Part shown: piece after piece, positions 1-8,157 of the stretch
Layout of the letters: the number at the start of each line of letters is the position of its first letter
Position numbering within the stretch: position 1 is the first letter of the stretch
Assembly (NCBI GenBank): GCA_020638735.1
Contig: JACKHZ010000012.1
Span: forward strand, 186,001-250,000
DNA length: 64,000 bases
Direction: 5' to 3'
Origin: Planctomycetota bacterium
GTDB taxonomy: Bacteria; Planctomycetota; UBA1135; UBA2386
The notes under the pieces: model-generated
The model's input: the letters and a program-made list of their open reading frames with translations, nothing else
Databases searched by the model: none
Told to the model about the DNA's origin: nothing
Position numbers and translations under genes: made by a program

Positions 1-1694
1 GCGGCGAGCAGCAGCGCCGCAGCGAGGCCGATCGCCCAGGTCCACGGCAGCGACAGCGCCTCGCGCAGCTGCCGCAGCAACGGCTCGAGCAGCGGCTGCT
101 CGAACTCGACCTCCGGCGCGCTGGCCTCGGCGTCGTCGGCGACCGGCGCGGTCGCGCGACCGCGCAGCGACGGCGGCGTCGGGTCGAACACCGCGAAGCC
201 GTCGGCGAGCGCGACCTCGACCCAGGCGTGCGCGTGCTGCGAGCCGTAGATGCGCGCCGTGGGGTCGCTGCGATCCGCGACGCCGCCGTAGAGGCCGACC
301 GCGACGCGGCACGGGATGCCGCGCATGCGCAGCATCAGCGCCGCCGCCGACGCGAAGTGCATGCAGTAGCCGTGACGATCCTGCTCGGCGAACAGGAAGT
401 TCTCGAGGCGGTGCTGGAACGGCCCCGTCGGCTCGCTGCGGTCGTAGCGGCAGTGCTGCGCGAGGCCGGCGGCGATGCGCTCCATCGCGTTGCGCGGGTC
501 GGTGTCGACCTGCCAGCGCTGCAGCAGCACCTCGATCGCCGCCTGGTCGAGCGCGCGCGGCACGCTGGTCAGCTCCATCTGGCGCGCGTTCGGCGACGGC
601 CGCAGCTCGCCGAGCGGCATCTCGACGTCCTGGTAGAGCGCCGTGTAGCGCTCGTCGAAGGTCTCGGTCGGTCGCACCCACTCGCGCAGCGGGTCGATGC
701 TGAGGTCGTGCAGCCCCTCGAGCGCGCGCGTGCGGCCCGGCAGGAAGACGAACTTGCTGGCGCCGGCGTAGCGTTCGAGTTCGAGGTGTTCGAGCGGCAC
801 GCCCGGCAGCGGATCGCTGAGGCGATGGATGTCCGCGTCGCTGACCGGGGCCAGGTCGAGGCGGCCGATCAGCCATCGATCCATGCCGGGCACGGCGAAG
901 AAGCCGCAGCGCAGGTAGAGGGCCGGTGAGATCGGGCGGCCGTCGTGGTGCCGCGCGCGCACCAGCTGTTCGCCGTTGAGCTGCGCCAGCACGCCCTCCG
1001 GGCTGTCGAGCACGAACGAGTCGTCGAGGCCGACGCTCATCGACGCCGCGTCGCCGGCCCCGTCGCCGCCCGACGAACGGCTCGGGGAGGGCAGGCACGA
1101 CAGCGTGCGATCGACGGCCAGCGCCGCGACCAGGCCGCCGAGCAGCAGCGAACTCAGCGTCGCGAGGTCGCGCAGCCGCGACGGCGCGCGCGCTGGCGCG
1201 AGACCGCGCGCGAGGCCGCTGGACGCGTGGTCGCGCAGCTGCGTGGTGGTCATCATCGTCAGCATCGCGGCCACGCCGTAGGCGATCAGCAGCGGCAGAT
1301 GCACGCCGTCGAGGATGATGCCGACCAGCATCACGCAGAAGCCGAGGAACAGCGCCAGCGACGACTCGGTGTCCTGGTTGCGCGCGGTGGCGAACGCCAG
1401 CGGCGGCAGGATCGTGCAGGCCAGCGCCGCCGGCCGCGTCATCGGCCCGACCAGCTCCAGCGCGCCGTAGCACGCGGTCGCCTGCATGGCCACGGCCAGC
1501 ACCGCGCGGCGCAGCGGGTGCTCGCGCAGCCGCGACCACAGGCCGAGCACCGCGCCCGGCAGCGTGAACGCCAGCAGCCACGGCACCGGCAGCTCGTCGT
1601 CGGGCAGGTTGACCAGCGCCAGCACGGTCGCGGCGCACATCGACAGCAGCGCTGCGCGGCGCAACGCGGGCGGGGCCTGGCGCCGTTCGTTCAC
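1..1694 (-). CDS. TgpA-like membrane transglutaminase (partial, runs off the window start)
   Basis: The protein begins with several hydrophobic helices (roughly residues 15-200), followed by a periplasmic transglutaminase-like domain. The domain has catalytic Cys444 in GYCMHFASAAALML, His489 in HAHAWVEV and Asp504 in FDPTPP, so the Cys-His-Asp triad is complete. A further helix begins near the window edge, where the frame is still open. The GTG start at 1694 overlaps the stop of the DUF58 gene as GTGA, which fixes the start and shows translational coupling. The order MoxR ATPase, DUF58, transglutaminase is a widespread operon. The natural substrate of these enzymes is not known, and activity here is inferred from the triad. 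Confidence 0.88.
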   Translation of the reverse strand, partial: MNERRQAPPALRRAALLSMCAATVLALVNLPDDELPVPWLLAFTLPGAVLGLWSRLREHPLRRAVLAVAMQATACYGALELVGPMTRPAALACTILPPLAFATARNQDTESSLALFLGFCVMLVGIILDGVHLPLLIAYGVAAMLTMMTTTQLRDHASSGLARGLAPARAPSRLRDLATLSSLLLGGLVAALAVDRTLSCLPSPSRSSGGDGAGDAASMSVGLDDSFVLDSPEGVLAQLNGEQLVRARHHDGRPISPALYLRCGFFAVPGMDRWLIGRLDLAPVSDADIHRLSDPLPGVPLEHLELERYAGASKFVFLPGRTRALEGLHDLSIDPLREWVRPTETFDERYTALYQDVEMPLGELRPSPNARQMELTSVPRALDQAAIEVLLQRWQVDTDPRNAMERIAAGLAQHCRYDRSEPTGPFQHRLENFLFAEQDRHGYCMHFASAAALMLRMRGIPCRVAVGLYGGVADRSDPTARIYGSQHAHAWVEVALADGFAVFDPTPPSLRGRATAPVADDAEASAPEVEFEQPLLEPLLRQLREALSLPWTWAIGLAAALLLA

Positions 1695-2764
1695 GGGTAC
1701 TCCCTGCCGATCAACGTGACCTTGCCGGCGAGGCCGTGCTGGTCGGGCGCGCGGAAGTAGCCGCCGGCGGCGATCCAGAAGGTGTGCTGCATGGTCGCGA
1801 ACTCGGCGAGGTGCTCGGCGGCGACCGGGTGATGCGCGGCGAGGCTCGCTTCGGCGAGCAGCGTCAGCAGGTCGGTGAGCTGTGCCGGGCCGCGCACCTC
1901 GATGCGTTCGGGCTCGCTGGCGATCACCAGCACGCGCGCCGTCGCGCCGCGGCGGGTCAGCTGCTCGACGAGGTCGGCGCAGGCGCCGAGGCAGCGCTCG
2001 GCGCGGCGCAGGCCGAGGCCGTGGCCGCGGCCGGGGGGGCGCCGCAGGTCGAGCACCACGCCGACGTCGCGCGGCGTGCGGCCGCGTGTCACCCGCCGGA
2101 CCAGCGTGCCGAGCGCGGCGCTGCGCAGCGCGTGCACGCCGCGCGCGTCCTCGTCGAGGTGGTGTTCGCGCAGCGCAGCGAACTCGGGACCGGGCAGCAG
2201 CGAGCGCTCGCGCGGCGCGATCTCGGCCTCGAACGCGGCGTCGATGGTGGCCTGCGCGACCGGTTCGCGGGCAGGCTCGGTGATCAGGTCGGCCGCGGCC
2301 GGCACGATCGCCTGCGTCTCGAACATGCCGAGCGGCCACTGCGTGCGCAGCTCGAACACGCGCTCGAGCTGATGGCTGCGCACCATGCTGCGCTGGCGGA
2401 CCTCGAAGCGCGCGGGGGTGAACGGCAGCAGCGGCGGCAGCAGCACGCTCGGCGAGCCGCGCATCGTGCGCGCCTCGGTCAGCCGGCAGCCGCGCAGCGG
2501 CGCGCGGCCGCGGTGCTCGACCTGCAGCGACTCGACGAACACCGCGCCGGCCTGCGTGCGCCGCGGGGTCACGCGCACCGCGGTGTCGTGCAGCCGTCGC
2601 TGCTTGGCGACGAAGTCGATCACCAGCGGCGTCGCCAGCATCGCCGCGGCCAACCGCGCGTTGGCGTCGCCGCCGAGCCACGCGGCGCCGCCCGCGAGCG
2701 TCGCGAGCCACAGCAGGATCTTGCCCCGCGGCGTCATCGCGATCGAACAGCTGGGCGTCGCCAT
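1691..2764 (-). CDS. DUF58 domain protein
   Basis: This 357-residue protein has two N-terminal hydrophobic segments (about residues 14-32 and 38-53), then a beta-rich stretch. The DUF58 core at about residues 185-230 is seen in GPEFAALREHHLDEDARG and the following SAALGTLVRRV, and a VVLDLRR strand resembling a VWA fold follows. It lies 7 bases after the MoxR stop and overlaps the transglutaminase gene by 4 bases. In this conserved trio DUF58 proteins are thought to work with the MoxR ATPase at the membrane; the exact role is unknown. Confidence 0.85.
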   Translation of the reverse strand: MATPSCSIAMTPRGKILLWLATLAGGAAWLGGDANARLAAAMLATPLVIDFVAKQRRLHDTAVRVTPRRTQAGAVFVESLQVEHRGRAPLRGCRLTEARTMRGSPSVLLPPLLPFTPARFEVRQRSMVRSHQLERVFELRTQWPLGMFETQAIVPAAADLITEPAREPVAQATIDAAFEAEIAPRERSLLPGPEFAALREHHLDEDARGVHALRSAALGTLVRRVTRGRTPRDVGVVLDLRRPPGRGHGLGLRRAERCLGACADLVEQLTRRGATARVLVIASEPERIEVRGPAQLTDLLTLLAEASLAAHHPVAAEHLAEFATMQHTFWIAAGGYFRAPDQHGLAGKVTLIGREYP

Positions 2765-2771
2765 CGGTGCT

Positions 2772-3710
2772 TCACTCGGGCAACGGCGTCTCGGCGAGGA
2801 TCTCGTGCAGCAGCGCGCCGGCGTCGTTGCCCGAGCGCGGCGCGATGCGGTGCGCCCACGCCGGCACCAGCAGCGCGCGCACGTCGTCGGGGACCACGTA
2901 GTCGCGCCCGCTCATCCAGGCGCGGGTACGGCAGGCGCGGTGCAGCGCCTGCGCGCCGCGCGTCGAGACCCCCTGCACGATGTCGCTGGTCGAGCGCGTG
3001 CGGTTGGCCAGCGCGACGACGAACGCGACCAGCTCGCGATCGCAGCGCACCTGGTCGATCTGCCGCTGCGCGGCGATCAGGTCGTCCCGGGTCGCCACCG
3101 GCGCGACGTTCGCTGCCAGCCGGTGGCCGTCCTCGCGGGCGACGACGTCGATCTCGAACTCCGGCGCCAGGTGGCCGATCTCGATGCGCAGCAGGAAGCG
3201 GTCGAGCTGGTTGTCCGGCAGCAGGTAGGTGCCGGCGGCGGTCAGCGGGTTCTGCGTCGCGACGACGAAGAACGGCTCCGGCAGGCGGTGCGTCTCGCGG
3301 TCGATCGTCACGCTGCGCTCGGCCATGCACTCGAGCAGCGCCGACTGGGTGCGCGGCGGCGTGCGGTTGAGCTCGTCGGCCATCAGCACCGAGGTGAACA
3401 CCGGCCCCTGGCGGAACGTCAGCTCGCCGGTGCGCGGGTGGTAGATCTGCGCGCCGATCAGGTCGGACGGCAGCAGGTCGGCGGTGCACTGGATGCGCTG
3501 GAACGGCAGGTCCAGCGCGTGCGCCAGGCTTCGTGCCAGCAAGGTCTTGCCGACGCCGGGGTGGTCTTCGATCAGCAGGTGACCGCCGGCGAGCAGCGTC
3601 AGCACCGCGAGTTCGATGGCGTCGTCCTTGCCGTGCACGCTCTGGGCGACCGCGGCGATCAGTTTCTGGGCGAGGGGGGGCATTCGCTCGGAGCGTCGGG
3701 AGTTCGGCAT
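2772..3710 (-). CDS. MoxR-family AAA+ ATPase
   Basis: This 312-residue protein is a typical-length MoxR ATPase. Walker A is HPGVGKTLLAR with Lys55, Walker B is VLMADELNR with Asp112-Glu113, and sensor-1 is the VVATQNP segment. A C-terminal lid domain follows. The ATG at 3710 was chosen because a GGAG lies about 10 bases upstream and conserved sequence begins soon after; the open frame continues upstream without similarity. It is first in the MoxR, DUF58, transglutaminase operon. The family acts as chaperone-like ATPases for membrane or periplasmic complexes; the client here is inferred to be the downstream pair. Confidence 0.92.
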   Translation of the reverse strand: MPNSRRSERMPPLAQKLIAAVAQSVHGKDDAIELAVLTLLAGGHLLIEDHPGVGKTLLARSLAHALDLPFQRIQCTADLLPSDLIGAQIYHPRTGELTFRQGPVFTSVLMADELNRTPPRTQSALLECMAERSVTIDRETHRLPEPFFVVATQNPLTAAGTYLLPDNQLDRFLLRIEIGHLAPEFEIDVVAREDGHRLAANVAPVATRDDLIAAQRQIDQVRCDRELVAFVVALANRTRSTSDIVQGVSTRGAQALHRACRTRAWMSGRDYVVPDDVRALLVPAWAHRIAPRSGNDAGALLHEILAETPLPE

Positions 3711-3790
3711 GCTAGCAACTCCGCGGGAGAGGGGGGACCCTCCGAACGGCGGGTGCCGGACCCGGTTCATCCGCCGAACCGGCCGCGCGG

Positions 3791-4507
3791 TCAGCTGATC
3801 AGCAGCAGCCGGCCCGGGCAGGAGGCCCGCGTCGCCGGCGCGCGGTGGATGCAGGCCTCGACCGCGGCGGTGGGGTGCTGCACGGCCAGTCGCCACAGTT
3901 CGCCGGCGCCGAACACGAACGGTCGGGCGCCGGGCCGCGGCGCGAAGTGCAGGTCGAAGCTGTGCTCGGTCAGCCAGGCGGCGAAGGCGCGTTCGTCGCC
4001 GCCCCGCTCGGCCTCGAACCGCCGCTGCAGCCGCGGCCGCAGCGCCGGCTCGTCGACCCGCCGCAGCGCCTCGGCGCGCGGCAGCACTTCGCTCGGCGCG
4101 CCGGAGTAGGTGCAGAGGATCGTCTCGGTCGGCGCGTTGGCCGTGTCGACGTGGAACGACTGCACGTCGGTCGGCAGGTCCGGGTCGTCGTCGCGGCGGT
4201 AGCGGCGCAGCCACTCGAGCCCGGGCTCGTGACCCCGCTCGCGCAGCAGCTCGAGGTCCCAGCGCAGCAGGTCGATCGCCGCGCGGCCGGCGTCGCCGGC
4301 CCGCCGCCGCAGCGAACGCAGCACGTCGTCGTCGAGCGTCACCCGGTCGGCGGCGACCTCGATCGCGTCGGCGAGCCGCGCCACCTCGGCGAAGTCGCCG
4401 GCCAGCGTTCGCACCCAGCGCACGGCGTTGCGTCGGCCGGCGAACGGCGTCGCGAACAGCGCCTCGGCGCTGTCGACGGTGCACAGCCAGGCGGGATCGT
4501 CGGCCAC
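3791..4507 (-). CDS. DUF1826-like protein
   Basis: This 238-residue soluble protein resembles DUF1826 over its second half. The run SFHVDTANAPTETILCTYSG matches the family's FHxD...lcTYxGpgTE core, and the C-terminal CIHRAPAT segment matches its HRxP motif. The His-x-Asp could be part of a metal site, but that is a guess. The start is GTG with no Shine-Dalgarno sequence; a TAGACT box ends 7 bases before it, which fits a leaderless transcript. Family assignment is from memory of motifs and is tentative. Confidence 0.6.
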   Translation of the reverse strand: MADDPAWLCTVDSAEALFATPFAGRRNAVRWVRTLAGDFAEVARLADAIEVAADRVTLDDDVLRSLRRRAGDAGRAAIDLLRWDLELLRERGHEPGLEWLRRYRRDDDPDLPTDVQSFHVDTANAPTETILCTYSGAPSEVLPRAEALRRVDEPALRPRLQRRFEAERGGDERAFAAWLTEHSFDLHFAPRPGARPFVFGAGELWRLAVQHPTAAVEACIHRAPATRASCPGRLLLIS

Positions 4508-4514
4508 GGCGCGC

Positions 4515-4520
4515 AGTCTA
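4515..4520 (-). promoter_or_regulatory. Putative -10 box (TAGACT) for leaderless DUF1826-like gene
   Basis: TAGACT is followed by exactly 7 bases and then the GTG start at 4507. No purine-rich ribosome site is present. The spacing places the transcription start at or near the start codon. Confidence 0.45.
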
Positions 4521-4529
4521 CGTCGGCGA

Positions 4530-5873
4530 TCAGCGCTTCAGCAGCTCTTCGAGTCGCGTCAGGTGCTCGCCGATCCACGTGATCTCACCGTACCGCTGCC
4601 GCTCGGCATCGACCGCGGCGCGGTCGGCGGCGTCCGGGACGCGCGCCGTCCACTCGCTGCGCGCGCCGAGCCGCAGCAGCACGTTGCGCGCGGCCTCGGC
4701 GCGGAAGCGGGTGGTGACGTTGGTGCTGGCGATGCCGCCGAGGTGACTGGCGTACAGCACGTCCTCGCCGTCGGCGTGCGCCTGCACGTCTACCAGGAAG
4801 GTGCCGGTCCGGGTCCACGGCTGCCGGTCACCTTGCTTCGGCTCGAGCTGCATGCGCCGCAGCACGGCCAACTGCCGGGCCATGCCGAGCGCGAGCTGGC
4901 GCGGCACCGTCGCCTCCTCGCACACGAGGTGATACTCGATCGTTCGACGCTCATCGTTCCAGCTGGCCGCGAAGCCGATGCGGCGCAGGTGGTAGCCGCG
5001 CGCCGACTCGGTCCCGGTCCACAGCTGCGTCGAGAAGGCGCCCTCGGTTGCGCACGCGAACCGCAGGTCCGGCAGGTGCACGGCCGGCGGTTCGGGCGCG
5101 AACCCGGTGACCACGTAGTCCTGGCAGCCGTCGATGTCGTGCAGCGCACCCTCGGTCAGCGCGCGGTGGGCGAGATCGGCGCGGTCGGCGCGGGTCAGGC
5201 GATCGGCGACCGGCCAGCCGATCTGCACCACGGCCTCGCGGGCGATGCGGCCGCGTTCGCCGTCGTCGTCGAGTGCCGCGAACAGCGACGGCACGACCGC
5301 TTCGTCGAGTTGGGCCAGCGTCGCGATCGCCTGCGCCGGATCGGCGAAGCGCCCCGCCACTGCCGCGGTCAGCAGCGTCTCGCCCGCGTCCGGGTCCAGG
5401 CGCGCGAGCGCGGCCGCGCAGATGCTCCGCAGCTGCGGCTTGGCGCCGCGGCAGACGTGTCGGAGCAGCAGTTCGCGGGTCTCTTCGCGGCGGTCGCCGC
5501 ACGCGGCCAGCGCGCTGGCGCACTGCCAGCCGGGCCACCAGTCGTCGGCGCGGCGCAGACCCGCCAACAGCGCGTCCTGCAGCGGCCCTGCGATGGCGCC
5601 GAGCGCGGTCGCCGCCTCGGCCGCGTGGTGCGCCGCGTAGTCGTTGCCGTGTTCGAGCAACCAGCGCAGCATCGGCAACGCCTCGGCGCCGGCGTCGATC
5701 AGCTGCTGCTGTGCCGGGCGGTTGCCCGTGCCCAGCCGCTTCTCCCACCAGGCGGCGTCGTGTTCGGCGAAGGTCGGCGGCGTGCTCGGTGGCGCCTCGG
5801 ACTGCGCCGTCACGATGGTCGCCAGCAGCAGTGCTGGGGCGAGCGGGCGCGGGAACGGCAACTGGGCGGGCAT
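4530..5873 (-). CDS. Secreted HEAT-repeat protein
   Basis: This 447-residue protein starts with a signal peptide (RPLAPALLLATIVTAQ, cleavage near residue 24). An alpha-helical region at about residues 35-230 follows, with HEAT/armadillo-like repeats such as EALPMLRWLLEHGNDYAAHH and AVVPSLFAALDDDGERGRI. The last 200 residues form an unrecognised mixed domain. The ATG at 5873 was chosen for the signal peptide; the frame stays open far upstream without similarity. A TACGCT box ends 10 bases before the start. It probably binds other proteins outside the cytoplasm, but no partner can be named. Confidence 0.75.
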   Translation of the reverse strand: MPAQLPFPRPLAPALLLATIVTAQSEAPPSTPPTFAEHDAAWWEKRLGTGNRPAQQQLIDAGAEALPMLRWLLEHGNDYAAHHAAEAATALGAIAGPLQDALLAGLRRADDWWPGWQCASALAACGDRREETRELLLRHVCRGAKPQLRSICAAALARLDPDAGETLLTAAVAGRFADPAQAIATLAQLDEAVVPSLFAALDDDGERGRIAREAVVQIGWPVADRLTRADRADLAHRALTEGALHDIDGCQDYVVTGFAPEPPAVHLPDLRFACATEGAFSTQLWTGTESARGYHLRRIGFAASWNDERRTIEYHLVCEEATVPRQLALGMARQLAVLRRMQLEPKQGDRQPWTRTGTFLVDVQAHADGEDVLYASHLGGIASTNVTTRFRAEAARNVLLRLGARSEWTARVPDAADRAAVDAERQRYGEITWIGEHLTRLEELLKR

Positions 5874-5883
5874 GCCACGACAG

Positions 5884-5889
5884 AGCGTA
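5884..5889 (-). promoter_or_regulatory. Putative -10 box (TACGCT) before the HEAT-protein gene
   Basis: TACGCT lies 10 bases before the ATG at 5873, and no Shine-Dalgarno sequence is seen between them. It belongs to the TAnnnT series noted for several genes here. Confidence 0.35.
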
Positions 5890-5905
5890 GCGCCGCGGGC
5901 GCGGT

Positions 5906-6847
5906 TCACCCGCGCGCGGCGACCCGTGCGCCGGGCCGTCGAACGGTGTCGTCGCCGTGGGGGTGCAGGTTGCCGTGGTGGAGCGCGATCGGCGCGTCGT
6001 GGTCCCTGCGGGCGCGTTGCTGCAGCCGCGAGATGCGCAGCACGACCGCGGCGGTCAGCGCAGCGGCCGGCAGCAACAGCACGGCGAACGCGACCTGCCA
6101 GCCGCCGACCGCGGGGTCGTCGGCCGGCAGCAGCAGGCAGCGCACGCCGACCGCGCCGGCGGCGATCGTGCTCAACCACCACGGCACCAGCAGCGCGCGC
6201 TGCGCCTGCACCCTCGGGTCGCCGTCGGCGGCGGCCTCGGCGCTGAGCCGATCGACCTCGTCGACGACCTCGAACGGGCGCCACAACAGGAGCGGCGGCA
6301 AGAGCCACCCGGCGATCGCCCAGCTGGCGCCGAAGTGCACTCGCGCGCTGACCAGGTGCGGCAGGTTGACGCGCGCGGTCCACAGCCACCAGATCGTCAG
6401 CGCCGCGGTGACGGCCAGCAGCGCGCCGAGCGCGATCGCGCCGACGCCGAGCAGTCGGCCGGCGTGGCTCGCGCCGGCGGCGATGGCGTGCGCGTGGCGG
6501 TGATGCCGCAGCGCCTCGACCAGGCCGTAGCAGGCCACGCCGACCCAGGACGCCATCGCCGCGAAGACCCCGCGCGCGCGCCGCGCCAGCGAGCGGAACG
6601 GCCCGGTCGCGGCGGCCTTGGGCTGACCGCGCAGTTCGGCCGAGCGCGGCCTCGTGCGCACCCGCTGTGTCGCCCTGGGGAACAGGGCCTGCACCTGATC
6701 GGCGCGCAGCGCGATCGTCTGGTCCTGGCGCCGCAGCCTCGTGTCGCGGCGAATGCGCCCCTCGCGCAGCCACTTGCGCAGTCCGTTGGGCCCCAGCGGG
6801 CCGAGCTCCTCGTCGCCCTCGAGCACGAACCACTTCTCGTTCGTCAT
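5906..6847 (-). CDS. GYF_2-DUF4328 membrane protein (copy 1)
   Basis: The N-terminal 55 residues form a GYF_2-type domain (KWFVLEGDEELGPLGPNGL, then KWLREGRI). A linker and a DUF4328 membrane domain follow, with about five helices and the family motif ARVNLPHL plus LLPPLLLWRPFEVVDEV. The length is 313 residues. GAGGAG lies 7 bases before the ATG. It is a tandem paralogue of the next gene upstream. GYF_2 domains are thought to be peptide-binding or regulatory sensors, and no function is established for DUF4328. Confidence 0.83.
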   Translation of the reverse strand: MTNEKWFVLEGDEELGPLGPNGLRKWLREGRIRRDTRLRRQDQTIALRADQVQALFPRATQRVRTRPRSAELRGQPKAAATGPFRSLARRARGVFAAMASWVGVACYGLVEALRHHRHAHAIAAGASHAGRLLGVGAIALGALLAVTAALTIWWLWTARVNLPHLVSARVHFGASWAIAGWLLPPLLLWRPFEVVDEVDRLSAEAAADGDPRVQAQRALLVPWWLSTIAAGAVGVRCLLLPADDPAVGGWQVAFAVLLLPAAALTAAVVLRISRLQQRARRDHDAPIALHHGNLHPHGDDTVRRPGARVAARG

Positions 6848-6969
6848 GCCTGCTCCTCGGTCGATGTACCACTCCCGACTCCGCCAGGTTGCCGGCGGAG
6901 GGGAGCGTGGGGGCAGGTCTTGGGGCTAGGCCGCGTCGCCGCGGCCGGCAACCCCGAGAGCGCATCGTA

Positions 6970-7863
6970 TCAGCTGTGCGCCAGCGCGGCGCGGTGCAGG
7001 TGCGGCCGGTGCAGCTCGACCGGTGCCTGGTGCGCGGCGTGCGCGCGCTCCTGCAGGAACGTGATGCGCAACACCACCGCCGTCGCGAGCAGCGCCGCGA
7101 CGACCACCAGCGAGGCGAGCGTCACGTGCCAGAGCGCCGCCTCGGCGATCGCCTCGGTGCTGTCCTGCGCCATGAACTCGTAGCGAACGCCGACCGCGAC
7201 GATCGCGACCGTGCACAGCCACCACGGCACGAGCAGGCCGCGCTGCGCGGGAACGCGCGCGTCGCCGTCGGCTGCGGCCTCGGCGCTGAGGCGGTCGATC
7301 TCGTCGAGCACCTCGAACGGGCGCCAGAGGTTGAGCGGCGGCACGAACCACGCGCCGATCGTCCAGCTCGGCGCCAGGTGCATGCGGGCGTGGATCAGGT
7401 GCGGCACGTTGACCCGCGCGTTCCACAGCCAGTAGACGAACAGCACGCCGGTGGCGAGGAACAGCACCGTGAACACGACGCCGCCGAACCCGAGCAGCGG
7501 CGTGTTGGCGAGCTCGCCGGCGGCGATGCGCTCGGCCATGCCGTGTTGCTCGATCGCGGCGAACACGCCGTACATCGCCACCAGCACCCACACCGCCATC
7601 GCCGCCGCGGTGCCCCAGCCGAGCGCGCGCAGCGACGCGTAGGGGCCGTGCATCATCGGCCGCGGCTCCTGGCGGCGCGCCGGCGGCGGCTCGTCGAACA
7701 GTCCACGTACCTCGTCGGCGCGCACCAGGAACACCTGGTCGTCGCGGCGGATCAGCGTGTCCTTCAGGATCCGTCCCTCGCGGACCCACTTGCGCAGCCC
7801 GTTGGGGCCGATCGGGCCGACTTCGTCCTCGCCTTCGAAGACGAACCACTTCTTGGTGGTCAT
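6970..7863 (-). CDS. GYF_2-DUF4328 membrane protein (copy 2)
   Basis: This 297-residue protein has the same architecture as its downstream neighbour: an N-terminal GYF_2 domain (KWFVFEGEDEVGPIGPNGL), a short linker and a DUF4328 membrane domain with ARVNVPHLIHARMH and FVPPLNLWRPFEVLDE. The two copies share long identical stretches in the GYF and DUF4328 parts but differ in the linker, as expected after tandem duplication. The ATG at 7863 has AAGGAGC 6 bases upstream, which decides the start over the open frame further up. Confidence 0.83.
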   Translation of the reverse strand: MTTKKWFVFEGEDEVGPIGPNGLRKWVREGRILKDTLIRRDDQVFLVRADEVRGLFDEPPPARRQEPRPMMHGPYASLRALGWGTAAAMAVWVLVAMYGVFAAIEQHGMAERIAAGELANTPLLGFGGVVFTVLFLATGVLFVYWLWNARVNVPHLIHARMHLAPSWTIGAWFVPPLNLWRPFEVLDEIDRLSAEAAADGDARVPAQRGLLVPWWLCTVAIVAVGVRYEFMAQDSTEAIAEAALWHVTLASLVVVAALLATAVVLRITFLQERAHAAHQAPVELHRPHLHRAALAHS

Positions 7864-8157
7864 GTTTGCTCCTTGGTCAGGCCTCCCGTCGATCGGGATG
7901 CCCGCATCGTAGGTGGTGTCGCGCGGGCGTCGCTTCGCACACCGGCCCGTCTGGCCGGGATCGAGTGCCGCTGCGAACTCGTGCCCAGATCGCCGGCGTG
8001 TCCCGGCACCGCTCGATCCCGGCGGTCGACCGTACATGCGGCCGACGGTCGGCTGGGCACCGGTCGCCGATGGCAGCGGCGGCGGCGATGGTGGTCGAAC
8101 GGCGGGCGCCCGCGGGCGGCACCGTGTGGTTTCGTTCTGCATGCCGCTCGGGAATCC
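7864..8157. promoter_or_regulatory. Divergent intergenic region
   Basis: This 294-base gap separates the minus-strand GYF_2-DUF4328 operon from the plus-strand ELWxxDGT gene. On the minus strand a TACGAT hexamer lies about 40 bases before the start at 7863 and could be its -10 element. I see no conserved gene, hairpin or repeat here. Confidence 0.4.

Noticed and set aside
228..1760. Long plus-strand open frames opposite the transglutaminase gene
   Set aside because: They are arginine/alanine-rich antisense shadows typical of high-GC DNA, and the minus strand carries a complete Cys-His-Asp triad.
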